A stretch of DNA of 64,000 nt from Aureicoccus marinus (lineage in GTDB: Bacteria > Bacteroidota > Bacteroidia > Flavobacteriales > Flavobacteriaceae). The translations under genes were made by a program, and so were the position numbers. Shown here piece after piece: positions 1-8,177 of the stretch; the stretch's first letter is position 1, and the number at the start of each line of letters is the position of its first letter. The notes under the pieces are model-generated. The model was given only the letters and a program-made list of their open reading frames with translations, ran no database searches and was not told the DNA's origin. The stretch lies in contig NZ_MQVX01000001.1 in assembly GCF_002954325.1 (NCBI RefSeq), positions 1,029,083 through 1,093,082 on the forward strand, read 5' to 3'.

Positions 1-198
1 ATAGTGCATGGGCCTAGGATAACGTGAAGTGATTAAGAGAACATCCAATAAGGCGTTCTGGTGGTTGGATAAAAGTAAAACTGGTCTGTCTTGAGGGATC
101 TTATCTAAGCCGAAAATCTTTCTTACCCGAAAATAGAAATACAGCCCGAGTCGGATAAAACTCTTCAAGACCAAATAGAGGAATCCATAGCGCTTCAT
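1..198 (-). CDS. Lysophospholipid acyltransferase (PlsC-like), N-terminal part
   Basis: This is the first 66 codons of a gene that runs off the left edge of the window. The translation begins MKRYGFLYLV, has a hydrophobic N-terminal stretch, and reaches NHQNALLD at about residues 46-53, which fits the NHx4D catalytic motif of the glycerolipid acyltransferase (PlsC/LPLAT) family. These membrane-associated enzymes transfer acyl chains to lysophosphatidic acid or related lipids. The ATG overlaps the TGA of the upstream transporter gene by 4 bp (ATGA), so the two are probably co-transcribed and translationally coupled. Substrate cannot be told from this fragment. I am fairly sure of the family because of the motif and its spacing. 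Confidence 0.75.
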   Translation of the reverse strand, partial: MKRYGFLYLVLKSFIRLGLYFYFRVRKIFGLDKIPQDRPVLLLSNHQNALLDVLLITSRYPRPMHY

Positions 199-1106
199 AA
201 GCCCGAATCCTCTTTTGCTCTGCTCCATAAAAGAGCCAATCCTGTTCCACTGATCAGGTGCCAAATCCCCCAAAAGGCCGTGATAAGTGCCATACTGCCC
301 AACCCATCAAAGAATAGGAAGATGAGAAGCAGTCCCAATCCGGAATTCTGAATACCCGTTTCCAGGGTAATGGTCTTAGTTTCTTTTCTTTTTAAACCAA
401 ATAAACGAGCTAGGCCATATCCATTGCCAAAGGCCAAGGCATTGTGCAGTAACACCAAGAATAAGACGTAATGTATATACTCTAAAAAAATGCCCCAGTT
501 CTTGGCCAGAGCCAAGACGACTAAAACCGCAAAAAACAAGAGTGATCCTATTTTAAAGAAAGAAGAAAGTCGCTTAGATAATGCAGGGAACCAGTGGTTA
601 AAGAGCATTCCGAAGATCAAGGGAACCGCGAGAAGCAAAGCTACCAGGCGTGCCATTTCAAGGGGATCGATGGCTACTTTTTCAAGGATTTCTGCTGCTG
701 GAGGATACATCCCCGCCCAAAATCGAAGGTTTAGAGGGGTCATAAAAACGGCGCACATCGTAGCAATGGCCGTGAGCGTTACCGACAACGCACTATTACC
801 CCTGGCTAAATGGGTCATAAAATTCGAAACATTTCCACCGGGGCAGGCAGCGACTAACATCATTCCCAGGGCTAAACCTGGCATGGGTTTAACCGCCCAA
901 ACAAGTACAAAAGTTATCGCCGGCAAGACTAAAAATTGACTGAGCACCCCAACCAAAACCCACTGCGGCTTTTGGCTAATCTGCCTAAAATCAGACCACT
1001 TAATCTCCAGCGCAATCCCAAACATAACCAAGGCTAAAGCGATGTTCAACGTATGGAGTGATGCCGCATCGAAGTTGATGTGAACCTGATCTAAGGTGCT
1101 TTCCAA
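195..1106 (-). CDS. Bile acid:sodium symporter family transporter
   Basis: A 303-aa polytopic membrane protein with about nine to ten hydrophobic segments. It matches the SBF/BASS family (COG0385) by overall layout and by the stretch LVAACPGGNVSNF at about residues 84-96, typical of the cation-binding crossover region, and the later GIQNSGLG (about 250-257). Members import bile acids, pantoate, pyruvate or other organic acids with Na+; the bacterial substrate is usually unknown, so none is assigned. It is transcribed toward the PlsC-like gene, overlapping it by 4 bp. The ATG at 1106 is the first sensible start and no signal peptide is needed. Confidence 0.85.
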   Translation of the reverse strand: MESTLDQVHINFDAASLHTLNIALALVMFGIALEIKWSDFRQISQKPQWVLVGVLSQFLVLPAITFVLVWAVKPMPGLALGMMLVAACPGGNVSNFMTHLARGNSALSVTLTAIATMCAVFMTPLNLRFWAGMYPPAAEILEKVAIDPLEMARLVALLLAVPLIFGMLFNHWFPALSKRLSSFFKIGSLLFFAVLVVLALAKNWGIFLEYIHYVLFLVLLHNALAFGNGYGLARLFGLKRKETKTITLETGIQNSGLGLLLIFLFFDGLGSMALITAFWGIWHLISGTGLALLWSRAKEDSGL

Positions 1107-1232
1107 AAAAAGTATTTTTTCGAATATAGGACTTCTGGAAAGAATAAGGTGAATTCTAAGATCCTGTTAAGGATATCCCCAAGACGAAGGGAAATGGCTA
1201 ATTTTAACATTTGAAACAAAGCCGTAAAACGT

Positions 1233-2174
1233 ATGAAGTTTTCTGTTCTATACACCTACTTCCTCATTAGCGTTAGCCTTATTGTATTGCTGTTCACTTC
1301 TTGTACTCAAACTGCAGAAAAGGAGACGACCCAAGCCGAAACCCCGCTTCCCAAAGACCCGCCTCAAAAATTGAGTTCAGCATTCCGCAGTTACTGGTAC
1401 TCAGGAAAAGCAGAAATCAGTTCTTACGCCCTGAGTCAGGCCCGCTACGGTGAATTGCGTGAAGGGCAAGCGGTACTCGTATTTGTTACAGAGCCTTTTA
1501 ATGCTGTGAAGCAGGTTAAAGCTGATCGCGCAGGAGACCAATCCGTTTCGGTGCTCAAACTGAATTCGACTCGTAAGTTTTTGACGGGCCTTTACCCCTA
1601 TTCCATCATGAGCAGCACCTTTTATCCAGTAGCGAATAATCAACACGCGATCAAGGTCACCAATTCGGTACAGGAATGGTGTGGTCAGGTTTACGCTCAG
1701 CTGAACAACCGAGAAGAGTTTGAACTCCAAGCCAACAGTTACTTTGAATCCGAAGGGGATCAGCAATTAAAGCTATCCAAAAGCGTACTCGAAAACGAAC
1801 TTTGGACACAGTTGCGCATGGATCCGAACTCTCTACCACAAGGAGATGTAGAAATTTTACCCGCCTTTGAATACATTCGTCTAAAGCACCTTCCGTTTCA
1901 AGCGTTCAAGGCAAAAGCAGTTCTTAGAGAAAAAGACAGTATAAGCACTTATGCATTGAAGTATCCCGAACTGAATAGAAAGCTGGAAATTCATTTCAGA
2001 ACAGCCTTTCCACATGAAATCGAAGGCTGGTCCGAAAGCTATGTAGATGGTTACGGTCCTAATGCACAAATCATGACCAGCACGGCGAAGAAAATAGGAC
2101 AACTCAACTCTCCGTATTGGTCACAAAACGGCAATGTTCATTTGGTCTTAAGAGATAGTCTAGGACTACAATAA
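1233..2174 (+). CDS. Predicted lipoprotein of a conserved flavobacterial family
   Basis: A 313-aa protein with an N-terminal hydrophobic helix ending in a lipobox (FTSC, Cys24), followed by a charged linker, so it is probably an SPII lipoprotein. The body (about 45-313) is soluble and rich in beta-type sequence, with a central YPYSIMSS stretch. From memory, close relatives in Flavobacteriia carry the misleading database name 'septum formation inhibitor Maf'; I see no Maf nucleotide pyrophosphatase motif here, so I do not transfer that name. It ends 7 bp before the MscS-type channel gene and is probably co-transcribed with it. Function unknown. Confidence 0.7.
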   Translation: MKFSVLYTYFLISVSLIVLLFTSCTQTAEKETTQAETPLPKDPPQKLSSAFRSYWYSGKAEISSYALSQARYGELREGQAVLVFVTEPFNAVKQVKADRAGDQSVSVLKLNSTRKFLTGLYPYSIMSSTFYPVANNQHAIKVTNSVQEWCGQVYAQLNNREEFELQANSYFESEGDQQLKLSKSVLENELWTQLRMDPNSLPQGDVEILPAFEYIRLKHLPFQAFKAKAVLREKDSISTYALKYPELNRKLEIHFRTAFPHEIEGWSESYVDGYGPNAQIMTSTAKKIGQLNSPYWSQNGNVHLVLRDSLGLQ

Positions 2175-2181
2175 ACCCATT

Positions 2182-2760
2182 ATGCAGGATCGCCTCCAAC
2201 AATCCATACCCGCCTATTTGGCTGACTTTTTTCGAACCTATCAAACCGAATTATTAGGCACCTTAATCTGTCTAATCGTTTTTTACCTGATTCGCTTTAT
2301 CATCGTTAAGGGTATAAAACGTATCGGACGCAAAAGTCAACTTAGCATCATTCGGACTCGATTGGTGGTTCGCTATGTGGCCATGCTTCTGGGCTTGATC
2401 AATCTCAGTTTTATCATTGTGATCTGGGGAGTTCCCCTAGAAAAGCTGGGCGTGGTGATCTCTTCCACCTTTGCCGTTATCGGAGTGGCCTTATTCGCTA
2501 CTTGGTCCATTCTTAGTAATATCACGGCAGGAATCATTCTCTTTTTCTACTATCCCTTTAAAATAGGAGACCGCATTCGGATTCTCGACAAGGACTTTCC
2601 CGATGAGGCCACCATTTTAGACATCAAGGCCTTCAACGTCATTCTCGTCAAAGACAATGGCGAAATGTTGACCTACCCGAACAACCTATTACTTCAAAAA
2701 GGAGCAGGTTTATTGGGTAAACAAGTGGCCACAAGGGAAGAACTCGAAATGGATTTTTAG
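2182..2760 (+). CDS. MscS-family mechanosensitive ion channel
   Basis: A 192-aa small-conductance mechanosensitive channel. Three hydrophobic segments are visible (about 20-42, 65-88, 92-125), the last being the pore-lining helix that leads into the conserved beta domain with FYYPFKIGDRIRI (about 128-140), a hallmark of MscS. It lacks most of the C-terminal alpha/beta domain of E. coli MscS (286 aa), giving a compact form that is common in Bacteroidota. It should sit in the inner membrane and release solutes on hypo-osmotic shock. It follows the lipoprotein gene by 7 bp, so the pair is probably one transcription unit. Confidence 0.87.
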   Translation: MQDRLQQSIPAYLADFFRTYQTELLGTLICLIVFYLIRFIIVKGIKRIGRKSQLSIIRTRLVVRYVAMLLGLINLSFIIVIWGVPLEKLGVVISSTFAVIGVALFATWSILSNITAGIILFFYYPFKIGDRIRILDKDFPDEATILDIKAFNVILVKDNGEMLTYPNNLLLQKGAGLLGKQVATREELEMDF

Positions 2761-2791
2761 CTGTTAAAGCTTTCTAAAAACAACCTTTCTA

Positions 2792-2806
2792 GGGGGTGAG
2801 TCCCCC
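2792..2806 (+). terminator. G5/C5 hairpin between mscS-like gene and PIG-L gene
   Basis: Perfect inverted repeat GGGGG-TGAGT-CCCCC just downstream of the MscS gene. There is no T-run after it, so it is only a possible terminator. It ends one base before the -7 box of the next gene, so it could also affect that promoter. Confidence 0.35.
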
Positions 2807-2807
2807 G

Positions 2808-2815
2808 TATATTTG
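2808..2815 (+). promoter_or_regulatory. Bacteroidota -7 box (TATATTTG) for PIG-L operon
   Basis: TATATTTG fits the TAnnTTTG consensus of the Bacteroidota housekeeping sigma factor and lies 17 bp before the ATG of the PIG-L gene. No clear TTG -33 element is seen at the expected distance. Confidence 0.5.
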
Positions 2816-2832
2816 GCTGTAGATCAATCTCC

Positions 2833-5352
2833 ATGAAAAGAATTATAGCACTCTTTTTGGCCCTGACGCCTCTTTTTGTAGCCGCTCAGGCCAAACCCTC
2901 ACGTACCAGTGCAGAGCTCTACCACCGTCTGCAGAAGTTGAATTTTCTGGGTACCGCCATGTACATTGCAGCCCACCCGGATGACGAAAACACCCGGTTA
3001 ATCGCCTACCTGTCGAATAAGGCCAAAGCCCGCACCACTTACCTTTCGGTAACCCGCGGAGATGGGGGGCAAAATCTTATTGGACCTGAACTAAGGGAGG
3101 CTCTCGGTGTTTTGAGAACACAGGAGCTACTTGGAGCCCGGCGTCAGGATGGCGGCCATCAGTGGTTTACACGGGCCAAAGATTTTGGCTATTCCAAGCA
3201 TCCGGATGAGACCTTTAGTATTTGGGATAAAGAAGAGGTTTTAAAAGATGTTGTTCGGGCGATACGAAAATTTCAACCAGACGTGATCATCAACCGCTTC
3301 GATCATCGAACTCCCGGAAGCACCCATGGTCATCATACCGCTTCGGCCATGCTCAGCGTGGAGGCCTTCGATCTGGCAGGAGACCAAAGTAAATATGCTG
3401 ATCAAATCGGTGAACTTCAGGCGTGGCAACCCAAAAGAGTATTCTTTAATACGGGTTGGTGGTTCTATGGAAGCCGAGAAAAGTTCGCTGAAGCCGACAA
3501 GTCTAACCTGGTCAAGATGGATATCGGGGTCTATTATCCTCTTCTGGGTAAATCCAACAACGAAATCGCTTCACAAGCCAGTAGCCAACACCTCTGTCAA
3601 GGATTTGGGCGATTGAACCAAAGAGGGAGCCAAGACGAATACGTAGAACTTCTTAAAGGCATGCCTTTGCAATCCAATACCGATATTTTCGACGGTATCG
3701 ACACCTCCTGGTCCCGCCTACCTGGTGGAAAGGCCGTTGGTGAAATTCTTTATGCAGTCGAAAAAAACTACCAATTTGATCAACCCGAGAAGCACTTACC
3801 TCAATTGGCACAAGCTTTCAGTTTACTAAAAAAAATCACCGTTAAGAATCCTTCTCCACTGGCCCATAATAAGTTGGATGAATTACGTGAACTCATTCTA
3901 GAATTCGGCGGTTTGTATTTGGAAGCAGGAGCTTCACAAGCCTATGGACATGCCGGAGACGAGCTCACAATGCGTATGGAGTTGCTCAACCGTTCCGCTC
4001 AAAATGTACAGATAGAAAAGGCGACTCTTTTTTGGAAAGGAGGGCAGAAAAGTTTGGATCTCGAGTCTTTACAACTCCAAAACAACCAAAAGACAGAGAA
4101 GGAGATTACAGTGCAAATCCCAGCTGATCTGGCTTACAGCAGTCCTTATTGGCTGAATTACTCAGGAACCCTTGGAATGTACCAGGTGGACGATGTCACT
4201 CTTATCGGAAATCCAGAAACCCCTGCACCATTAAGTGTTCAATTGGATTTACAAATTGGCTCACAGACCATTGATATCAACCTGCCTGTGGTCTATCGCT
4301 ATGCCCGTCCAGATCGAGGCGAACTCTATGAGCCCTTCCATATACTACCAGAGATTTCTTTGCAGTTTGACCAGGATGTTCGAATTCTGAATGATTCGGA
4401 GAGTAAAAAGATTCAATTACAGGTTAAAGCCTTAAAAGCGGGTAGTAAAGGCCTCGTTCAAATCGATGCTCCTTCCGGCTGGAAAATTACTCCTGCCTCT
4501 GCGGAATTTACTTTGGATAAAATTGGCGAAACCCTTGATTTAGAATTTACCCTTGATCCTCCAAAAAAAGCGAGCTCAGGAGTCCTCAGAGCAACAGCAA
4601 GCAGCGGCGGTAAAACCTTTGAACTGGGTACAAAAGCAATCGATTATAACCATATTCCCAAACAGACCCTCACCCTGAAAAGTGAAATGAAGCTGGTGCG
4701 TTTAGACATTCAAACCAAAGGAGAGAAAATAGGTTACGTGATGGGTGCCGGTGATGGTGTACCCCAGGGTCTCGAACAATTGGGGTACCAAGTAGATTTA
4801 CTGCCTGTAGAGAATTTATCGACTAAGAGTTTATCTTCTTACGATGCGGTGGTTATGGGTATTCGTGCTTACAATGTCCTAGAAGCATTGAAGTTTAAAC
4901 AGACCGCTCTTTTAGACTATGTCAAAGAAGGAGGTACTCTGGTTATTCAATACAATACCGCCGGTCGCTGGAGGTCGCAATTCGAGAATATTGGTCCCTA
5001 CCCCATGAAGCTTTCTCGCAATCGAGTAACGGATGAAACAGCCTCCGTGCAACTGCTGGATCCTAAGCACCCCGTGCTCAACAGCCCAAATAAAATTACC
5101 GAAGATGACTTCGAGAATTGGGTGCAAGAAAGAGGTCTTTACTTTCCCAGTGAATGGGATTCAGCCTATACCCCACTTTTGAGTATGTCGGATAAAGGAG
5201 AAGATGCCCAGGAGGGTTCACTTTTGGTTGCTGAGTATGGTAAGGGACACTATGTGTACACCGGACTGAGTTTCTTTAGAGAACTACCCGCCGGAGTACC
5301 GGGAGCCTTTAAGTTGTTTGCCAACTTAGTATCTTATGGAGCAGGACAATAG
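2833..5352 (+). CDS. Secreted PIG-L family deacetylase with C-terminal ThuA/GATase-like domain
   Basis: An 839-aa protein with a clear signal peptide (residues 1-20, cleaved near AQA). The PIG-L/LmbE catalytic domain follows, with AHPDDE at 47-52, the Zn-binding and catalytic signature of N-acetyl-sugar de-N-acetylases, and a downstream HGHH near 165-168. A long beta-rich middle region (about 370-600) precedes a C-terminal ThuA-like/GATase-like fold (about 635-839, with GIRAYN and GGTLVIQYN). This large multi-domain form is common in Bacteroidota and is distinct from the short bacillithiol enzyme BshB. It should act in the periplasm or at the cell surface on an N-acetylated sugar or glycan. 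A 45-aa membrane peptide and an Na+:solute symporter follow at once, so deacetylation may be coupled to uptake. Confidence 0.88.
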   Translation: MKRIIALFLALTPLFVAAQAKPSRTSAELYHRLQKLNFLGTAMYIAAHPDDENTRLIAYLSNKAKARTTYLSVTRGDGGQNLIGPELREALGVLRTQELLGARRQDGGHQWFTRAKDFGYSKHPDETFSIWDKEEVLKDVVRAIRKFQPDVIINRFDHRTPGSTHGHHTASAMLSVEAFDLAGDQSKYADQIGELQAWQPKRVFFNTGWWFYGSREKFAEADKSNLVKMDIGVYYPLLGKSNNEIASQASSQHLCQGFGRLNQRGSQDEYVELLKGMPLQSNTDIFDGIDTSWSRLPGGKAVGEILYAVEKNYQFDQPEKHLPQLAQAFSLLKKITVKNPSPLAHNKLDELRELILEFGGLYLEAGASQAYGHAGDELTMRMELLNRSAQNVQIEKATLFWKGGQKSLDLESLQLQNNQKTEKEITVQIPADLAYSSPYWLNYSGTLGMYQVDDVTLIGNPETPAPLSVQLDLQIGSQTIDINLPVVYRYARPDRGELYEPFHILPEISLQFDQDVRILNDSESKKIQLQVKALKAGSKGLVQIDAPSGWKITPASAEFTLDKIGETLDLEFTLDPPKKASSGVLRATASSGGKTFELGTKAIDYNHIPKQTLTLKSEMKLVRLDIQTKGEKIGYVMGAGDGVPQGLEQLGYQVDLLPVENLSTKSLSSYDAVVMGIRAYNVLEALKFKQTALLDYVKEGGTLVIQYNTAGRWRSQFENIGPYPMKLSRNRVTDETASVQLLDPKHPVLNSPNKITEDDFENWVQERGLYFPSEWDSAYTPLLSMSDKGEDAQEGSLLVAEYGKGHYVYTGLSFFRELPAGVPGAFKLFANLVSYGAGQ

Positions 5353-5364
5353 ATTCACAGGGGC

Positions 5365-5502
5365 ATGCAGGAAGCAGAACAAGACATAAAACAAAAGGAC
5401 GTACCCATTAAGTTCAAGTGGAAACCGATCTATTTCTGGGTACTGCTGGCCAATACGGCCTACATTCTTATTTTCTATCTCATCATGACTTCAAATAGAT
5501 AG
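5365..5502 (+). CDS. 45-aa single-helix membrane peptide
   Basis: A short ORF, MQEAEQDIKQ...IMTSNR, with a charged N-terminal third, the motif FKWKPIYFW, and one transmembrane helix (about 23-41). It starts 12 bp after the PIG-L stop and ends 1 bp before the ATG of the symporter, so its position inside the operon supports it being a real gene. I recognise no named family. By position and layout it could be an accessory subunit of the symporter, much as DUF4212 proteins pair with the acetate-type symporter elsewhere in this window; that is inference. Confidence 0.6.
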   Translation: MQEAEQDIKQKDVPIKFKWKPIYFWVLLANTAYILIFYLIMTSNR

Positions 5503-5503
5503 C

Positions 5504-7210
5504 ATGGAGAAGCTGGATTGGATCATTTTAGCCCTTACCCTAGGAACTATTGTCGCTTACGGCTGGTGGAAGACCAAAAGTAGTCGAGAGTCTGTAGAAG
5601 ACTATGTTCGCGGAAGAAAGGATACCCCTTGGTGGGCCATTGGACTTTCGGTCATGGCGACTCAGGCTAGTGCCATTACCTTTTTATCGACCCCAGGACA
5701 GGCCTACCACGATGGATGGAGTTCGTACAATTTTATTTCGGGGTACCCTTGGCCATGGTGGTCATCTGTTTGGTATTTATTCCGATTTACCACCGAAAAA
5801 AGTGTATACGGCCTACGAATTACTCGAACAACGTTCGATAGCAAAACGAGAACGCTGACCGCTATCCTCTTTTTGATCCAACGGGGTATGGCGGCTGGGA
5901 TTACCATCTTTGCCCCGGCGATCATCCTTTCGGTTGTTCTTGGATGGTCACTGACTTATCTCAATATCGGTATCGGTACCTTGGTGATCCTCTACACCGT
6001 CAGTGGGGGAACTCAGGCCGTAAGCGTTACCCAAAAACAACAAATGTTCGTGATTATGGTGGGGATGTTTTTTGCTTTCTTCTATGTCCTGGGAGCGCTG
6101 CCAGAAGAAATAACTTTCGGAAAAGCTTTAAAAATCGCTGGTTCCAGCGATAAACTAAATATTCTAGATTTTAGTTTAGACCTCAATAACCGGTACACCC
6201 TGCTGAGCGGGCTAACAGGTGGGTTTTTCCTGGCACTCTCTTATTTCGGTACTGACCAAAGTCAGGTGCAACGCTACCTTACCGGTCGTTCTGTCGCCGA
6301 GAGTCAGTGGGGATTGATCTTTAATGGCTTGCTCAAAATTCCCATGCAGTTCTTTATTCTGCTCGTCGGGGTAATGGTCTTTGTCTTTTACCAATTCAAT
6401 GACTCCCCTCTCCACTTCAATCCGGAGGCTGAAGAAACTGTTCAAGAATCCCATCTCTCCGAGCAGTATAAGATGCTTCAGGAGAATCACCGCCAATTAC
6501 TGAATAAAAAAGCGCATGCTCATACAGAGTTTGCAGCCGCTCTGGATTTTAATGACCTAACTCTTTTGGAGTCTTCAGAAACTAAAATGAAGACTTTGCA
6601 GGCAGAGGAATTGCGAAACAGAGAAGCGGCCAGAACCTTGATTAAGGAAGTTGACCCACAAGAGGAAACCAATGACAAGGATTTTGTCTTCATTCATTTT
6701 ATTCTGAATAACCTGCCCTCTGGGTTAATTGGATTGCTACTCGCCGTTATTCTCTCGGCGGCCATGTCGTCTACGTCCTCAGAACTCAACGCTTTGGGAA
6801 CAACGACAACGGTTGACCTCTTTTTAAGACACAACAAAAAAGAACTCACCCAAAAACAGAGTGTTCGATACACTCAACTGTTTACCTTGGCTTGGGGCGT
6901 TGTGGCAATCCTAATTGCCTCCATAGCCAACCTATTCGAAAACCTGATTCAATTGGTTAACATCATTGGTTCCATATTCTACGGGAATGTTCTCGGAATC
7001 TTTTTGATCGCCTTCTTTATCAAGTTTATCCGGGGGAATGCTGTATTCCTTGCAGCGATTGGTACCCAGATCATCGTTCTGCTGATCTTTTTCAACACCT
7101 CCATCTCTTACTTGCTACTGAACTTTATTGGATGTGCTCTGGTTATTTTCATCGCGCTATTGCTGGAATCTTTTGAGCGCATTCAGCCCAAATCAAATTT
7201 GGAAGAATAA
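5504..7210 (+). CDS. Sodium:solute symporter (SSS family), with three self-cancelling frame errors
   Basis: A 568-aa Na+:solute symporter (SSS/SLC5 family) with about 13 hydrophobic segments and the family stretch ATQASAITFLSTPGQAY near residues 51-67. A hydrophilic insert lies at about 305-390 between two helices, typical of the Bacteroidota members next to PIG-L or sugar-catabolism genes. Residues about 72-111 as written are wrong: the next frame reads EFVQFYFGVPLAMVV and then IYHRKK, the third frame reads VYTAYELLEQR, and the first frame resumes at FDSKTRTLT. Each switch is explained by one missing base, at 5718-5719 (GG), 5796-5801 (A6) and 5834-5835 (TT); together they restore frame. The protein probably imports the product of the PIG-L enzyme; the substrate is not known. 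Confidence 0.87.
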   Translation: MEKLDWIILALTLGTIVAYGWWKTKSSRESVEDYVRGRKDTPWWAIGLSVMATQASAITFLSTPGQAYHDGWSSYNFISGYPWPWWSSVWYLFRFTTEKSVYGLRITRTTFDSKTRTLTAILFLIQRGMAAGITIFAPAIILSVVLGWSLTYLNIGIGTLVILYTVSGGTQAVSVTQKQQMFVIMVGMFFAFFYVLGALPEEITFGKALKIAGSSDKLNILDFSLDLNNRYTLLSGLTGGFFLALSYFGTDQSQVQRYLTGRSVAESQWGLIFNGLLKIPMQFFILLVGVMVFVFYQFNDSPLHFNPEAEETVQESHLSEQYKMLQENHRQLLNKKAHAHTEFAAALDFNDLTLLESSETKMKTLQAEELRNREAARTLIKEVDPQEETNDKDFVFIHFILNNLPSGLIGLLLAVILSAAMSSTSSELNALGTTTTVDLFLRHNKKELTQKQSVRYTQLFTLAWGVVAILIASIANLFENLIQLVNIIGSIFYGNVLGIFLIAFFIKFIRGNAVFLAAIGTQIIVLLIFFNTSISYLLLNFIGCALVIFIALLLESFERIQPKSNLEE

Positions 7211-7212
7211 AA

Positions 7213-7237
7213 AAAGCCCGGCCAAGTACCGGGCTTT
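7213..7237. terminator. Bidirectional intrinsic terminator
   Basis: AAAGCCCGG (7213-7221), a 7-nt loop, and CCGGGCTTT (7229-7237) form a perfect 9-bp stem between the convergent symporter and DUF2911 genes. A-rich and T-rich flanks let it serve both strands. Confidence 0.85.
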
Positions 7238-7255
7238 CTAAACTATTGGGAAGTC

Positions 7256-8104
7256 TTACTTCGCCCCCCATTCTTTTAATGAATCTTCGTTCATTTTAAC
7301 GTAGTCCGCATTACCAGCTTCTTTCGCTTTCGCCAAAGAATTCTTCGCCGCTTTAATAGCTCCTTTCTTGTTGCCCATTTTCGCGTAAATCAAAGATTGC
7401 AAACGGGACATCCAAAAGGCTTCTTCACGCAGGTCAACAGCTTTGTCTACCCACATCTTGGCCTTTTCCATATCAAGACCTTCTTGGTAGTAGTAGGAGG
7501 CCGCAGAGAAGTAGTCGTTAGCTGATGGACCGGCCATAACACCTTCGATACTCTTTTGCGCTTTTTCTGCAGTTGGCACACCAAAAGGAACACCCACATA
7601 GACATCTGCCCACATAATTCCAATGTGAGCTCCGTTGTTTGTCAACTCATCCAACATAATAGAAAAGGTTTCTACTTTAATCGGATCAGGCATTTTAGTT
7701 GCAGGAACATTAATCATCGCAGCAACCTTGCTGTCATCCCACTTACGAGGAGTTCCCCAGTTATTGGCATCGGCATAAAAAATGATATCCCAAGTCTTTT
7801 CACCTGGCTTAGAGTAAAGCGCGTATGTACCTGCTTTTAAGGTTTGATCACCAACAGTCACTGCATCACCGAAAGTAACTTTGGTATTGGCATTGGCTCC
7901 GGTTCTCCAGACCTTTCCATAAGGAACAAGGTTCCCGAAGATTTCTCTTCCGCGAGCGGATGGACGAGAATACTCAATGGTCACTTCTGTTAATCCAACC
8001 ATGGTCGTGATCTTTTCACTCGGGCTGGGTTGTGGGGTTTGCATCTGTGCAAACGATAGGCCGCTAGTTAGTACAGCTGCGACCAGTAGGGCAAGTTTCT
8101 TCAT
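7256..8104 (-). CDS. DUF2911 domain-containing secreted protein
   Basis: A 282-aa protein with a signal peptide (1-19, ending SFAQ). The DUF2911 domain covers about 25-165 and shows the usual pattern: EYSRPSARGREIFG at about 44-57, then VPYGKVWRTGAN at 62-73, with the trailing GTYALYS and WDIIFY. The C-terminal part (about 185-280) is helical and looks like tetratricopeptide-type repeats, including a MWVDKAVDLREE helix. The family is widespread in Bacteroidota and has no proven function; the proteins are thought to be periplasmic or outer-membrane associated. It is transcribed alone toward the symporter and ends at the shared terminator. Start: ATG at 8104 preceding a good signal peptide. Confidence 0.88.
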   Translation of the reverse strand: MKKLALLVAAVLTSGLSFAQMQTPQPSPSEKITTMVGLTEVTIEYSRPSARGREIFGNLVPYGKVWRTGANANTKVTFGDAVTVGDQTLKAGTYALYSKPGEKTWDIIFYADANNWGTPRKWDDSKVAAMINVPATKMPDPIKVETFSIMLDELTNNGAHIGIMWADVYVGVPFGVPTAEKAQKSIEGVMAGPSANDYFSAASYYYQEGLDMEKAKMWVDKAVDLREEAFWMSRLQSLIYAKMGNKKGAIKAAKNSLAKAKEAGNADYVKMNEDSLKEWGAK

Positions 8105-8177
8105 ATCTCTATAAAATTTAAGAGGATTAGCGCATCAAAGCTACTCAACTCCCTTGCGGCGAATTGTTAAGAATTGC

